DNA of 35,786 bases, taken from the NCBI GenBank assembly GCA_016794625.1, contig JAEUGY010000061.1, positions 1 to 35,786 on the forward strand, given 5' to 3'. Within the stretch, counting starts at the first letter, position 1; every line of letters begins with the position of its first letter. This document shows, piece by piece, positions 1 to 8,528 of the stretch. The DNA comes from Opitutaceae bacterium (GTDB lineage: Bacteria; Verrucomicrobiota; Verrucomicrobiia; Opitutales; Opitutaceae). A model generated the notes under the pieces. It was not told the origin of the DNA, did no database searches, and saw nothing but the letters and a program-made list of their open reading frames with translations. The translations under genes were made by a program, and so were the position numbers.

Positions 1-11
1 CTCTCCGTGGG

Positions 12-2153
12 ATGACGTGCCAACGGAACGAGCGTTTAGACACATCGGTGCTGTTCTTCTTCAGGCTCGTGCTCGGAGCGCTGGTGGCCTTGACGGGAGT
101 GACAAGCCGGGCGCAGACACCGGGGAATTGGGCGATTCAGGAAACCGGGACTACAGCCAATCTCTGGGCAATCGCGGTAGGTCCGTGGCCAGCGACCATG
201 CCGTCCGCAGTTCCGCGCCGGCTCGTGGTGGTTGGTGAGCGAGGCTTGATTCTCACGTCTGCGGATGCAGGCGAGACTTGGACGCGATGCGAGTCGGGCA
301 CAACGGCGGGGCTCACCTCCGTCGCCTATTCTGACGCTGCACGCCGCTTTGTGGCCGTGGGCGAGGGAGGGACGATTCTCAGTTCAAGCGATGGCGTGAC
401 CTGGGCACGTGAGACGTCGCCCACCCCGCTGCGACTCAACGCGGTCATTGAGGCAGGACCTGGAATCTTCCGGGCGGTCGGCGAAGCGGGCGTCGGTCTC
501 CTGGAGCGAAGCAATGACGGGCTCGATCGGTGGGTGAGAAGCGATGTGGGTTTTGGAGTGCGCTCACTGCGGGGTTTCGTGCGCCATCTCGTCGTAGGCG
601 ACGATGGTGGGGTCTTCATCCCGGGCACGCCAACGGGAGATTCCAGCACAACCACTCCGTGGAGTCTTGTCCCCGTCCCCACCGGAGCCGATTTGGATGC
701 CGCCGCACTGAGCCCTGTTCCCTCCATCGGCAATACCACAAGCATATTGGCGGTAGGTGCGGCTGGAACAATCCTCGAGCTTTCTCCTAGGACGGGAGGG
801 AACTTTGTCCAACGCGTCTCGGGCACGACCGAGCGATTGCGCGGTGTCTGCTTCAAGGGCGGCGGCACCCTCACTACCATCACGCTCGTGGCGCGAGTTA
901 CTCTCGGTGAACGGTTTGTCGTTGGCGATGCCGGGACTCTTCTCCGCTCGACCGACGGCAAAGACTGGCTGCGTGACACCGTGCCCACCGTTAACAATCT
1001 CAATGGCATCACAACGGACGAAACGTTCGTGTATATCGTCGGCGATCGGGGGACGCTCCTCAAGGGCGGTGGAATCACTCAAGCCCCGATGATCCTATCA
1101 CAGCCAACCACGGGATACACGAGCTCGGGCGATCCGTATGTCGAAGCGCTCGCTTCCGGTCCTGGCGCGTTGACCTACTTTTGGGTGCAGCTGAATGGTG
1201 GAGCCCCCTATCCCATCGGCTCGGATGGTCCGCGTCTGGTCACCCCGAACAATCTCTTTCCCAGAGCGGGTCCTCCCCTTTACCAGCTCTATGTCGCCAA
1301 CGGCTTCAGCATGGTCGCATCCGCCACCACGTCCCCACAGCGTTTTCTCAACCTGTCCGCGCGCGCCGCGGTCGGCTCCGGCGACAACACCCTGATTGGC
1401 GGATTCACGGTCGCGAGCACACTGCCTGCGGAACAGAGAACCCTGCTCATTCGAGCCGTGGGTCCCACGCTGGCGCAGTTCGGGGTGACCAACACGCTGG
1501 CTGCGCCCCGGCTCAGCGTCTTTTCCGGCTCGCAGGTGATTGCGACCAACACCGGCTGGTCCGGTCAATCCAACGCCGCCGCCATCGCCGACGCCGCCCG
1601 GCAGGTGGCGGCGTTCCCGCTGGCGAGCAACAGCGCCGATTGCGCTCTGCTCCTCTCCCTCGCGGCCGGAAACTACACCGCTCAGGTGGAGAGCGTGGGA
1701 GGTGCGACCGGCACCGCACTGGTCGAGGTCTACGACATCGGTGCCCCTACGCTCTCACGGCTGGCCAATGTATCCACCCGCTCGCTCGTCAATCCAAGCG
1801 CGGCAGAGCTCATCAGCGGCTTTGTCATCAGCGGTGGTCTGCGCAAGACCGTGCTGCTCCGCGCGGCCGGTCCGGCTCTGGCCGGGTTTGGACTCACCTC
1901 CGCACTCGCGCACCCCCGCTTGACGCTCTTCCGCGGCTCAACGGTCGTCGCGTCAGCCGGGGCCTGGAGTCAATCCGCCAACCCGAATGCCCTGAGCGAG
2001 GCGGCCCGCACGATCGGCGCCTTTGAATTTCCTGCCAACAGTGCCGATGTCGCCCTGCTCATCGAGCTCGAACCCGGCGCCTACACGATTCAAGTCACCA
2101 GCGCGGACGGCGGCAGCGGAGTCGCGCTCGCCGAAGTGTACGAACTCTTCTAG
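12..2153 (+). CDS. Exported YCF48-like beta-propeller protein with two C-terminal repeat modules
   Basis: The protein is up to 713 aa. It opens with a hydrophobic stretch and an S-R-A-Q cleavage-like site near residue 34, so export is likely. Residues ~40-355 contain repeated blades of the YCF48/photosystem-assembly-factor type: motifs such as VVGERGLILTSADAGETW, AVGEGGTILSSSDGVTW and VVGDAGTLLRSTDGKDW recur at ~45-residue spacing. Residues ~360-445 look Ig-like. Residues ~445-580 and ~583-713 are two copies of a module with an L-(I/L)-R-A-x-G-P-x-L core and an A-L-x-E-V-Y end, which also occurs twice in the DUF1800 protein at 13738. I know no function for that module; secretion or surface attachment is a guess. 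No stop precedes the ATG inside the window, so the true start may lie upstream; the GTG at 48 is an alternative. The stop is at 2151-2153. Confidence 0.85.
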   Translation: MTCQRNERLDTSVLFFFRLVLGALVALTGVTSRAQTPGNWAIQETGTTANLWAIAVGPWPATMPSAVPRRLVVVGERGLILTSADAGETWTRCESGTTAGLTSVAYSDAARRFVAVGEGGTILSSSDGVTWARETSPTPLRLNAVIEAGPGIFRAVGEAGVGLLERSNDGLDRWVRSDVGFGVRSLRGFVRHLVVGDDGGVFIPGTPTGDSSTTTPWSLVPVPTGADLDAAALSPVPSIGNTTSILAVGAAGTILELSPRTGGNFVQRVSGTTERLRGVCFKGGGTLTTITLVARVTLGERFVVGDAGTLLRSTDGKDWLRDTVPTVNNLNGITTDETFVYIVGDRGTLLKGGGITQAPMILSQPTTGYTSSGDPYVEALASGPGALTYFWVQLNGGAPYPIGSDGPRLVTPNNLFPRAGPPLYQLYVANGFSMVASATTSPQRFLNLSARAAVGSGDNTLIGGFTVASTLPAEQRTLLIRAVGPTLAQFGVTNTLAAPRLSVFSGSQVIATNTGWSGQSNAAAIADAARQVAAFPLASNSADCALLLSLAAGNYTAQVESVGGATGTALVEVYDIGAPTLSRLANVSTRSLVNPSAAELISGFVISGGLRKTVLLRAAGPALAGFGLTSALAHPRLTLFRGSTVVASAGAWSQSANPNALSEAARTIGAFEFPANSADVALLIELEPGAYTIQVTSADGGSGVALAEVYELF

Positions 2154-2185
2154 TCCGACGGTGACTCCGGCTCGTGCTGGGCGAC

Positions 2186-2202
2186 TCGACGATTCTCGTC
2201 GA
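2186..2202 (+). terminator. Small hairpin downstream of the propeller gene
   Basis: A perfect 7-bp inverted repeat (2186-2192 with 2196-2202, 3-nt loop) lies 33 bp after the stop codon. There is no T-run, so a terminator role is weakly supported. Confidence 0.25.
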
Positions 2203-2319
2203 TCCCAGGCATGCGCCGCTCCTTCCGGTCCCGTGAAACCGACTGGCGGGGTCAAAAAACACGCAGCAATTCCCAAAATCTGCGCAGAGAAGGCAAGGGT
2301 TGGGGCGTAGGTTGTCGCC

Positions 2320-2535
2320 ATGCACTCACCCCTCCATCTCGACCTCGACCAGTATTCCCGCGGGGAGCGTTGGTTCCTCGCGATCGTGTGGGCGGCGATC
2401 GGTCTCAAGTGCGCGCTGATCTGGTGGGCCATGGTTCATTGGGCCGTGCCCTTCCACCCGCTTTGGATCGTGGGTCCCACCTTGGCGTTCGCACTGCTGG
2501 CCACAGGGCTTTGGGCCACCCACGCACGCGATTGA
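2320..2535 (+). CDS. Small two-helix membrane protein, unknown function
   Basis: This 71-aa protein has two hydrophobic segments (about residues 17-41 and 46-66). A polar N-terminus contains DLDQYSRGERW and the C-terminus is short and basic/acidic. The tryptophan-rich first helix (WW and WAxxHW patterns) and the absence of a competing frame favour a real gene. I do not recognise a family. It sits alone between the propeller gene and a convergent oxidoreductase. No Shine-Dalgarno sequence is visible. It could be spurious, but membrane topology in a GC-rich random frame is less expected. Confidence 0.5.
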   Translation: MHSPLHLDLDQYSRGERWFLAIVWAAIGLKCALIWWAMVHWAVPFHPLWIVGPTLAFALLATGLWATHARD

Positions 2536-2551
2536 GTCCCAGGGCGGCGTC

Positions 2552-2603
2552 GGAGGCGCGGGACCGGAGGTCCCGTCGCGGCCTCAGCGAGGCCGCCTAC
2601 AAC
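2552..2603. repeat. Intergenic repeat, module B (double hairpin)
   Basis: Two adjacent perfect hairpins: 2560-2574 (GGGACC stem, 3-nt loop) and 2580-2594 (GGCCTC stem, AGC loop), inside an outer GGAGGC...GCCTAC frame. The same unit recurs near 12878, 13107, 13336, 22154, 27332, 27468, 29395 and 35272. Here it lies between convergent genes and could also block read-through. Confidence 0.85.
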
Positions 2604-2660
2604 AGAGGCGTGGTGGAGGGCGCAGGCATGCCCGCAAGGGGCAGCCCTACAGGGATGCGG

Positions 2661-3998
2661 TCAGACTCCGTGGCCCGCGCGGTAGGGTTTGTTCAGATAC
2701 GCGTTGGCGGCGGGCAGGTTGGTGATCTTCAGCGCGGCGGAATCCCACTCGATCCGGCGCCGGGCGCGGAGGGCAACGTTACCAAGGAGCACCATCTCCG
2801 TCAGCGGACCGGAATAGTCGAAACCGGAACCGGCTGGCGTGCCTCCTTTGCAGGCATTGAGCCATTCGCCAAAGTGATCGCCTCCGGGAATGCGGGGCAG
2901 CGACTTGGGCGGGAGCGAGGGGCCGATTTCCTGCATCTTGGATTCGGGCACAATGCGCACGGTGAAGTAATTGGAGTGGGCGATGACCGAGGCCTTGGTT
3001 CCAACGATCAGGGTGCTGTTCTCCGGCAGCTTGCGTCCCTCCTCGAACTCGGGGGGCAGCACGGGCTCAAAGTTACCGTCGTACCAGAACCACTTGAGCG
3101 GCGGACGCGCGCCACGGCGGGGAAAGTCGTAGGTCACGACCGACGCGGTGGGCGGGCTAAGGGCGGTGCCATTGGCGCTGACCGCCTCGACGGCGGACGG
3201 GGCCCCGAGATCAAAGGCCCAGAAGGCGCCGTCCATCATGTGACACCCCATGTCCCCGAGCGCCCCGGTTCCGAAATCCCAAAAACCGCGCCAATTGAAG
3301 GGAGCGTAGCCGGGATTGTACTCGCGCTCCGCGGCCACACCGAGCCACAGGTCCCAATCGAGTGTCGCCGGCACGACCGGTAGGAGCTTGCTGTGGTCGA
3401 ATCCCTTCACCCCCTGCGGCCAGATCGGCCGGTCGGTCCAGCTGTGGATCTCGCGGATCTCGCCGAGAATGCCCGCGAGGTACCACTCCTTCAACAGCCG
3501 CATCCCCTCCGCGGCGTGACCCTGATTGCCCATCTGGGTCGCCACCTTTTTCTCCGCCGCCAGTCGCTGCAGCTGCCGGGCCTCCCACACGGTGTGACCC
3601 AGGGGCTTTTCCACGAACACATGCTTGCCCCGCTGCAGCGCGGCCATAGCAATGGGAAAGTGCATGTGATCCGGCGTCGAGATGGTCACGGCATCGACGG
3701 AGGAGCCCAGCTTGTCCAGCATCACGCGGTAGTCGCGGAACCGTGGCACGTCAGGTGATTCCGAATACGTCTTGGCCGCGCGGGCGTCGTCCACATCGAC
3801 GTAGGCGACGTGGTTCTCTCCCCGCGTGCCCTCCACCGCCGCCCGGCCGCGTCCGCCGACCCCAATGCAGGCGACATGGAGCCGGCTGTTGGGCGAGCGC
3901 CCCTGCTGGCTGCGGAGCACGTGGGGGAACGCGACGACGACGGGAGCCAGCGTGGCGGTCTGCAGAAAGCGGCGGCGGGACAGGGAGGAGGTGGGCAT
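2661..3998 (-). CDS. Tat-exported Gfo/Idh/MocA family oxidoreductase
   Basis: 445 aa. Residues 7-12 read S-R-R-R-F-L, a twin-arginine signal, followed by a hydrophobic h-region, so a folded, cofactor-loaded enzyme is probably exported to the periplasm. The nucleotide fold shows G46-x-G48-x-x-G51. The family motif E-K-P is intact with Lys131 (HVFVEKPLGHT), the lysine used in catalysis in this family. The C-terminal half is the usual alpha/beta substrate domain. Such proteins carry out NAD(P)-dependent oxidation or reduction of sugars and inositols, and some exported members are glycosidases with bound NAD (GH109-like). The substrate here is unknown. The gene follows the sugar dehydrogenase/cytochrome gene on the minus strand with a 33-bp gap, so they are probably co-transcribed. 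Confidence 0.93.
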   Translation of the reverse strand: MPTSSLSRRRFLQTATLAPVVVAFPHVLRSQQGRSPNSRLHVACIGVGGRGRAAVEGTRGENHVAYVDVDDARAAKTYSESPDVPRFRDYRVMLDKLGSSVDAVTISTPDHMHFPIAMAALQRGKHVFVEKPLGHTVWEARQLQRLAAEKKVATQMGNQGHAAEGMRLLKEWYLAGILGEIREIHSWTDRPIWPQGVKGFDHSKLLPVVPATLDWDLWLGVAAEREYNPGYAPFNWRGFWDFGTGALGDMGCHMMDGAFWAFDLGAPSAVEAVSANGTALSPPTASVVTYDFPRRGARPPLKWFWYDGNFEPVLPPEFEEGRKLPENSTLIVGTKASVIAHSNYFTVRIVPESKMQEIGPSLPPKSLPRIPGGDHFGEWLNACKGGTPAGSGFDYSGPLTEMVLLGNVALRARRRIEWDSAALKITNLPAANAYLNKPYRAGHGV

Positions 3999-4031
3999 GA
4001 CGGAGGGCCGTCCGGGGACGGGGTCAACAGT

Positions 4032-6929
4032 TCATTTCAGGCTCGAAAGGTAGGCGATGAGATCGGCGGCCTCCTGCGGCGTCAGTCCCTGGAGCAGGCC
4101 TTCCGGCATGATGGAAACGGGCAGGGCCGTCTCGGCGCGAATGGAATCAAGCGGCACGGTCACGGTCTGCCCGGTGGCAATCTTCAAGGCGAGTGCATCG
4201 GCCCGGCGCTCAAGGATGAAACCCATCTGGGTGCCGCCATCCTTCAACTCGAGCACGACCGAGCGGTACGCCGGCGGCAGGGTGGCCGACGGGTGGAGGA
4301 TGCTGTCCAGAATCTGCGCGGCCGTCTGCCGCGCTCCGACCTGGGACAAATCAGGACCAAAGTGGCGTCCTTGACCGCGGATGAAATGGCAGGCCTGACA
4401 GCTGCCCAGCTTTCCCTCGGTCGCGAGCAAGGCGGCGCCGCGGGACGGTTGTCCGGGCAATGCCAGCACCTCCGCCGGATTGACCTCGGCTCCGAGGGTG
4501 CGTTCGCGCAGGTGGTCGGGTTTGAAGCGCTCGTACACATCGCGGATGGTCGGTTCGGGTGAGGCCCAAGCGGCCTGGAAGGCATGGCGGCGCAGCTCGA
4601 CGGAGAGTTTGCCGTCGTCAATCGCCCGGCGGAGCCGCATCGCACCGTTCACGGTTGCCAGTGCCTCGTCGATCAGCGCGGTCGTCCAAACCGTTTCGGT
4701 CCACGGTTTCGGCACCTGGCGGTCGGAGGTCATCCGGGCAATCCAGTCCTCGAGCGTCTTCAGGCCGGCCACATCGGTTTCCCGGGCGCCGATGATCGGC
4801 ATGTGGGCGTGACCCGATTTCGCCATGCGCACGCAGAGCACCGAACTCCAGGGATCTCCCGGCGCGATGAGCAAGGGATCCTTCAGACCCAAACCCCCTT
4901 GCGACGGTGCCACACCCACGGCGTTCATCTGGGCGGCGAGCAGCTCCGTATTCAGATATACTGTGACCGCGCCTCCGGCGTCCGAGCGGTGGCAGTGGGC
5001 GCAGTTCGCGTGCAGCACGGAACGCGCAGCCCAGAGCCCGGTGTCTTCCCGCTCCAGCGGGACCCGGTTCTGCTCGAGGAAGTCCGTGTCGATCAGGGCC
5101 AGCGAAACCAGTCGCTGCGACTGCGGACCCGGCACGGGACGCAATTGGGCGGCGGTGAAGGCGAGCGCACCGTTGTTCCAGGAGTTGTGGCAGCGCAAAC
5201 ACTCAGCCCGGCTCTGAAAACGCCAGCGGTAAAGGCGGCTGTCCTGATCGAGCGCCTGCGGGTCCGGGCGGACGCGGAGGGTGGTTTCTTCGCCGTTGGC
5301 CGCCACGAGATCGGCATCCGTTCCGGTCTCATTCCAACGATAGCTGTAGGCGTTCCACGCCTCGCCGTCGAAGTGCAGCACCTGCGTTTCAATCCGGCGC
5401 GTGCGCTCGGCCTCGGTCAACGCCATGGCGCCCAGGGTGATCGTGCGCGCGAGGACCGCGCCCGCCGGCCAGCGGGTGTAGTAGTCGATCACCATCTTGT
5501 TGATCCGTGTGTCCCGATAGGACGAGACCGCGGTCGTGAGCTTCGTCTCAGCCGGCAGCGCGATCAGACGGCTCTCCACGGTGGCGCCATCCTCCCACAT
5601 GGGACGCGTGATCTCAAAGTCATACACTCCGAGGGCCGGGCGACCGGCCTTCACGTCGGCGAAGATTCCGGTCTCGCTCAGCCGGCGCGGAAAGGGCGCA
5701 CGCACCGCGGCCTTGGGATTCCGAATCAGGCGGTGAATCGTGGTCGGCGTGGCGTAGTTCAGGTAATAGATCTCTCCCTCGTCGTCCTGGCCGAAGGTCA
5801 CGATGTTGTGCGGCGTATCCGCAATCTCCTCATGCCGGGTGACCTGGCTACCATCGTACCAGAGAGCCCAGATTTTCCCCGTGGCCCAGTCGCCATAAAC
5901 ATAGGCACCGGTCAACTCGGGCAGGCGCCGCCCGTGGTAGACAAAACCGCCCGTGATTGAGGCGGCCTCGGAATGGGCATGCGTCACCACCGGCGGCGTG
6001 ATCGGCGCCAGGGGGCTCAACCGGTCCACCACGATGGGCTGATGCGCTTCATAGGCGCTCCAGCCATAGTTTCCGCCCCGCTTGATGAGGTGGATCATCT
6101 CCCACAGCTCCCAGCCCACATCACCGCACCAGAGCCGGCCGGTCGCACGGTCAAAACTCATCTTGAACGGATTGCGCAGCCCAAAGGCCCAGACTTCCGG
6201 ACGCACCACCGAGCCCCCGGTCCCCTGGGCCGGGGTGGGTTTCGCCCACGGATTGTCGGGCGGGATGCGGTAGGCGAGCGGTGGATCGCGATGGTCGATG
6301 TCGATCCGTAGAATCGAAGCCAGCAGATCGGTGACATCCTGGCCGGTGACATACAGATCGGGAGGCGAAGGGGGCGCACCGTCTCCCGTCGTGACATAGA
6401 GATACCCGTCAGGCCCGAACTGCAGGTTCGCGCCATTGTGTTCGCCCGAAAGCCAGGTGAGCAGCACCTCCTCGGACGACGGGTCCACCACCAAGGGATC
6501 GAGCGAGCTGAGTTTGAAACGAGAAAGTTTGGTGCCGTCCTTGCGTCCCGAAGTGAGCGCGTAGCATACGAAGATCTCCCGCGTGTCACGGTACTTTGGA
6601 TGCAGAGCGACGCCAAAGGCATGCTCGAGGTCGGGATGCAGCGCGAGCAAGTCGACCAGGAGGTGCACGGGCTTCGTGCCGTCCCGGGGATCAAAGGAGG
6701 AGATTTTCCCCCGCCGCTCGACCATGAGCAACCGGCCTGTGCCGCTGACCGGCGCGAGTTCTAGACCCTCGACGAACTTCAGCTCCGGCAGGATCGCCTC
6801 CTGCACAAACGCCTTGGGCGGTTCGGGGGAACCCGCCACCTTGGAGGACATCCAGGGCGAGCGGCGTGATTCGCCGAAACCAGAAGGGAGCAGCGCGATC
6901 AGGGTGATCGCAGCGACAAGAAATTTCAT
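4032..6929 (-). CDS. Exported sugar dehydrogenase (GSDH-type propeller) fused to tri-heme cytochrome c
   Basis: 965 aa from the ATG at 6929; a GTG four codons upstream (6941) is an alternative, but MKFLVAAITLIALLPSG is the better signal-peptide start. Residues ~45-400 form a glucose/sorbosone-dehydrogenase-like six-bladed propeller (PQQ-type), with patterns such as HNGANLQFGPDGYLYVTTGDG and NYGWSAYE. A middle domain of a type seen in other cytochrome-like exported proteins carries two heme c sites, C577LRCH and C643AHCH. The C-terminus is the PVC heme-binding domain (TIGR02603 type) with C844QACH and the GRHFGPDLS motif. Inferred role: oxidation of a sugar or aldose in the periplasm with electron transfer to the three hemes. 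It leads the minus-strand operon below the regulator at 7098. PQQ synthesis genes are not in the window. Confidence 0.92.
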   Translation of the reverse strand: MKFLVAAITLIALLPSGFGESRRSPWMSSKVAGSPEPPKAFVQEAILPELKFVEGLELAPVSGTGRLLMVERRGKISSFDPRDGTKPVHLLVDLLALHPDLEHAFGVALHPKYRDTREIFVCYALTSGRKDGTKLSRFKLSSLDPLVVDPSSEEVLLTWLSGEHNGANLQFGPDGYLYVTTGDGAPPSPPDLYVTGQDVTDLLASILRIDIDHRDPPLAYRIPPDNPWAKPTPAQGTGGSVVRPEVWAFGLRNPFKMSFDRATGRLWCGDVGWELWEMIHLIKRGGNYGWSAYEAHQPIVVDRLSPLAPITPPVVTHAHSEAASITGGFVYHGRRLPELTGAYVYGDWATGKIWALWYDGSQVTRHEEIADTPHNIVTFGQDDEGEIYYLNYATPTTIHRLIRNPKAAVRAPFPRRLSETGIFADVKAGRPALGVYDFEITRPMWEDGATVESRLIALPAETKLTTAVSSYRDTRINKMVIDYYTRWPAGAVLARTITLGAMALTEAERTRRIETQVLHFDGEAWNAYSYRWNETGTDADLVAANGEETTLRVRPDPQALDQDSRLYRWRFQSRAECLRCHNSWNNGALAFTAAQLRPVPGPQSQRLVSLALIDTDFLEQNRVPLEREDTGLWAARSVLHANCAHCHRSDAGGAVTVYLNTELLAAQMNAVGVAPSQGGLGLKDPLLIAPGDPWSSVLCVRMAKSGHAHMPIIGARETDVAGLKTLEDWIARMTSDRQVPKPWTETVWTTALIDEALATVNGAMRLRRAIDDGKLSVELRRHAFQAAWASPEPTIRDVYERFKPDHLRERTLGAEVNPAEVLALPGQPSRGAALLATEGKLGSCQACHFIRGQGRHFGPDLSQVGARQTAAQILDSILHPSATLPPAYRSVVLELKDGGTQMGFILERRADALALKIATGQTVTVPLDSIRAETALPVSIMPEGLLQGLTPQEAADLIAYLSSLK

Positions 6930-7030
6930 GATGGGGCGCACGCCGCGGGGTCACGGCGGCGAGGATCGCGCGGCATGAGAGGACGAGTGCACGACCGAGT
7001 CAAGGGCCCCACCGGCCTCCGCGACCGGAT

Positions 7031-7040
7031 TGAATATTCA
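7031..7040. promoter_or_regulatory. AT-rich 10-bp palindrome upstream of the dehydrogenase operon
   Basis: TGAATATTCA is a perfect palindrome in otherwise GC-rich DNA, about 100 bp upstream of the minus-strand start at 6929 and just past the stop of the regulator. It could be an operator or part of a promoter. Beside it, 7070-7075 and 7082-7087 form a GC hairpin that could end the regulator transcript. Function is inference only. Confidence 0.3.
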
Positions 7041-7097
7041 TGTACCAAGCCAGAGAGGAATGGTCCCAACCGGGCACGTCGGCCCGGGTTTCGTCCG

Positions 7098-8309
7098 TCA
7101 GCCCGATCCGCCGGCGGCAAAGGGAGAGGAGCCGGCACGTTGCCCGGAGCGATAGACTCCCGGAGGCACGCCGACCTCGCGCTTGAAGGCCACGCTCAGG
7201 TACTCCTCGTGAGGAAAGCCGGTTCGCTCGGCAATGCCTTGGACCGTGAGATCGGTCTCCGCCAGCAGTTGTTTCACCCGCTCCATCCGCACCCGCAGGA
7301 TCTCCTCGTGGGGCGTGCGGCCGAGACACCGGCGAAAGCGGGCTTCGAACACGCGCCGGGACAAGGCGGCCATGCGAACCACGTCGTCGACCAGGATCGG
7401 GTCGCACGCATGCTCCCGGATGTAGCGCACGGCTTTCACGATCAAGGCGTCGTCGATCGCCAGCACATCGGTGGACTGCCGGCGGCGGATTCCCACCGGC
7501 GGGATCCGCAGCTCCAGCGGATGGACCCGTTCGCCTCGCATCAACCGGTCCAGCCGTGCCGCCGCCTCGTAACCGGCGCGACGCGGATCGGGGATGACGC
7601 TCGAGAGGGCCGGCGAGGCCAGCTCGCAGAGGAGCTCATCATTGTCCACCCCCAGCACCGCCACTTCATCCGGGACGTGCAGTCCCGCCACCCGGCAGGC
7701 GTCCAGGACCTGGAGTCCCTTGACGTCATAACCCGCGAGGATGCCGACGGGTTTGGGCAGCGTCCGGAGCCAGCTCGCGATGCCCCGGATCTGGGCGGCA
7801 ATCTCCGTTTCGGCCGGGGTGGAAAACTCGGCGCAGGGCAGGCCGGAGGCTCGCAGCGCCGCGGCGAATGCTTCGCCCCGCCACCGCGACCACTGGAACC
7901 GATCCTCTCCGCAATACCCAAATGACTTGAAGCCCCGTTCCCGGAGGTGATCGGCGGCGAGGATGGCAATCTGCCGGTCATCGGTCTCGACCCACGGCAG
8001 GTGCGGCACAAAACGGCCAGCGCTGACATCGACCGCCGGCAGTCCCGCCGACACCACTGCCTCCGCCACCCGCGGCGTCTCGATGCGGGCGATGATGCCA
8101 TCTCCCTCCCAGTGCGACAACCAGGCCGGGGGATCGTCGCCCCGACCTTGCTCGACCCGGTGAAAAAACCAGGGGGCATGCTCTTTCACATAACCGAAGA
8201 TTCCCTGCAGCAGTCCTCGGGCGTACGCATTCGACGTCTCGACGATCAGGGCCACCCGCTTGGGGGTCCGGGAACGCAGGGAGCTGGGTTTACGAGGAGA
8301 AAGGGGCAC
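7098..8309 (-). CDS. XylR-like AraC-family transcriptional regulator with periplasmic-binding-protein sensor
   Basis: 403 aa. Residues ~17-280 form a LacI/periplasmic-binding-protein-like sensor (start KRVALIVETSNAYARGLLQG, later ILAADHLRERGFKSFGYCG). Residues 286-389 contain the two helix-turn-helix motifs of AraC regulators (LSRRVFEARFRRCLGRTPHE and IAERTGFPHEEYLSVAFKR). This is the XylR arrangement: sugar binding in the N-half, DNA binding in the C-half, usually activation. The start codon is GTG (8307-8309); I see no upstream ATG in frame. It lies between two oxidative gene pairs, one downstream in the same direction (156-168 bp away) and one divergent (219 bp away), so it probably controls both. 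The ligand is unknown, likely a sugar or sugar acid. Confidence 0.92.
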   Translation of the reverse strand: MPLSPRKPSSLRSRTPKRVALIVETSNAYARGLLQGIFGYVKEHAPWFFHRVEQGRGDDPPAWLSHWEGDGIIARIETPRVAEAVVSAGLPAVDVSAGRFVPHLPWVETDDRQIAILAADHLRERGFKSFGYCGEDRFQWSRWRGEAFAAALRASGLPCAEFSTPAETEIAAQIRGIASWLRTLPKPVGILAGYDVKGLQVLDACRVAGLHVPDEVAVLGVDNDELLCELASPALSSVIPDPRRAGYEAAARLDRLMRGERVHPLELRIPPVGIRRRQSTDVLAIDDALIVKAVRYIREHACDPILVDDVVRMAALSRRVFEARFRRCLGRTPHEEILRVRMERVKQLLAETDLTVQGIAERTGFPHEEYLSVAFKREVGVPPGVYRSGQRAGSSPFAAGGSG

Positions 8310-8528
8310 GTGGTCACATCAACACGTTAAGTGACGCCCGCCGCCGCGAGGGAGGGCATCGGCCCCCCATCCAGCCCGGTCAGCGACGTTTTGCCAACGG
8401 TAAAAAAACTCAGGCGATTCCGCGTGAACTCTCATGGCGTGAGGCAGGCCAACCTGCTAGGCTGCTACCATCGCTCCCCGGCATCCCTCCTGCCCACCCC
8501 ACTCCGGAGAGATGCGCACACCCCCGCC
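8310..8528. promoter_or_regulatory. Divergent promoter region between regulator and cytochrome gene
   Basis: 219 bp without a gene. It should hold the promoters for the regulator (GTG at 8309) and for the gene starting at 8529. An inverted pair GTCAC (8313-8317) / GTGAC (8331-8335) and an A-tract near 8400 are the only notable marks. They are candidate operator or promoter parts, not proven. A longer frame open from 8331 runs into the cytochrome gene, but the signal peptide begins at 8529. Confidence 0.4.
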
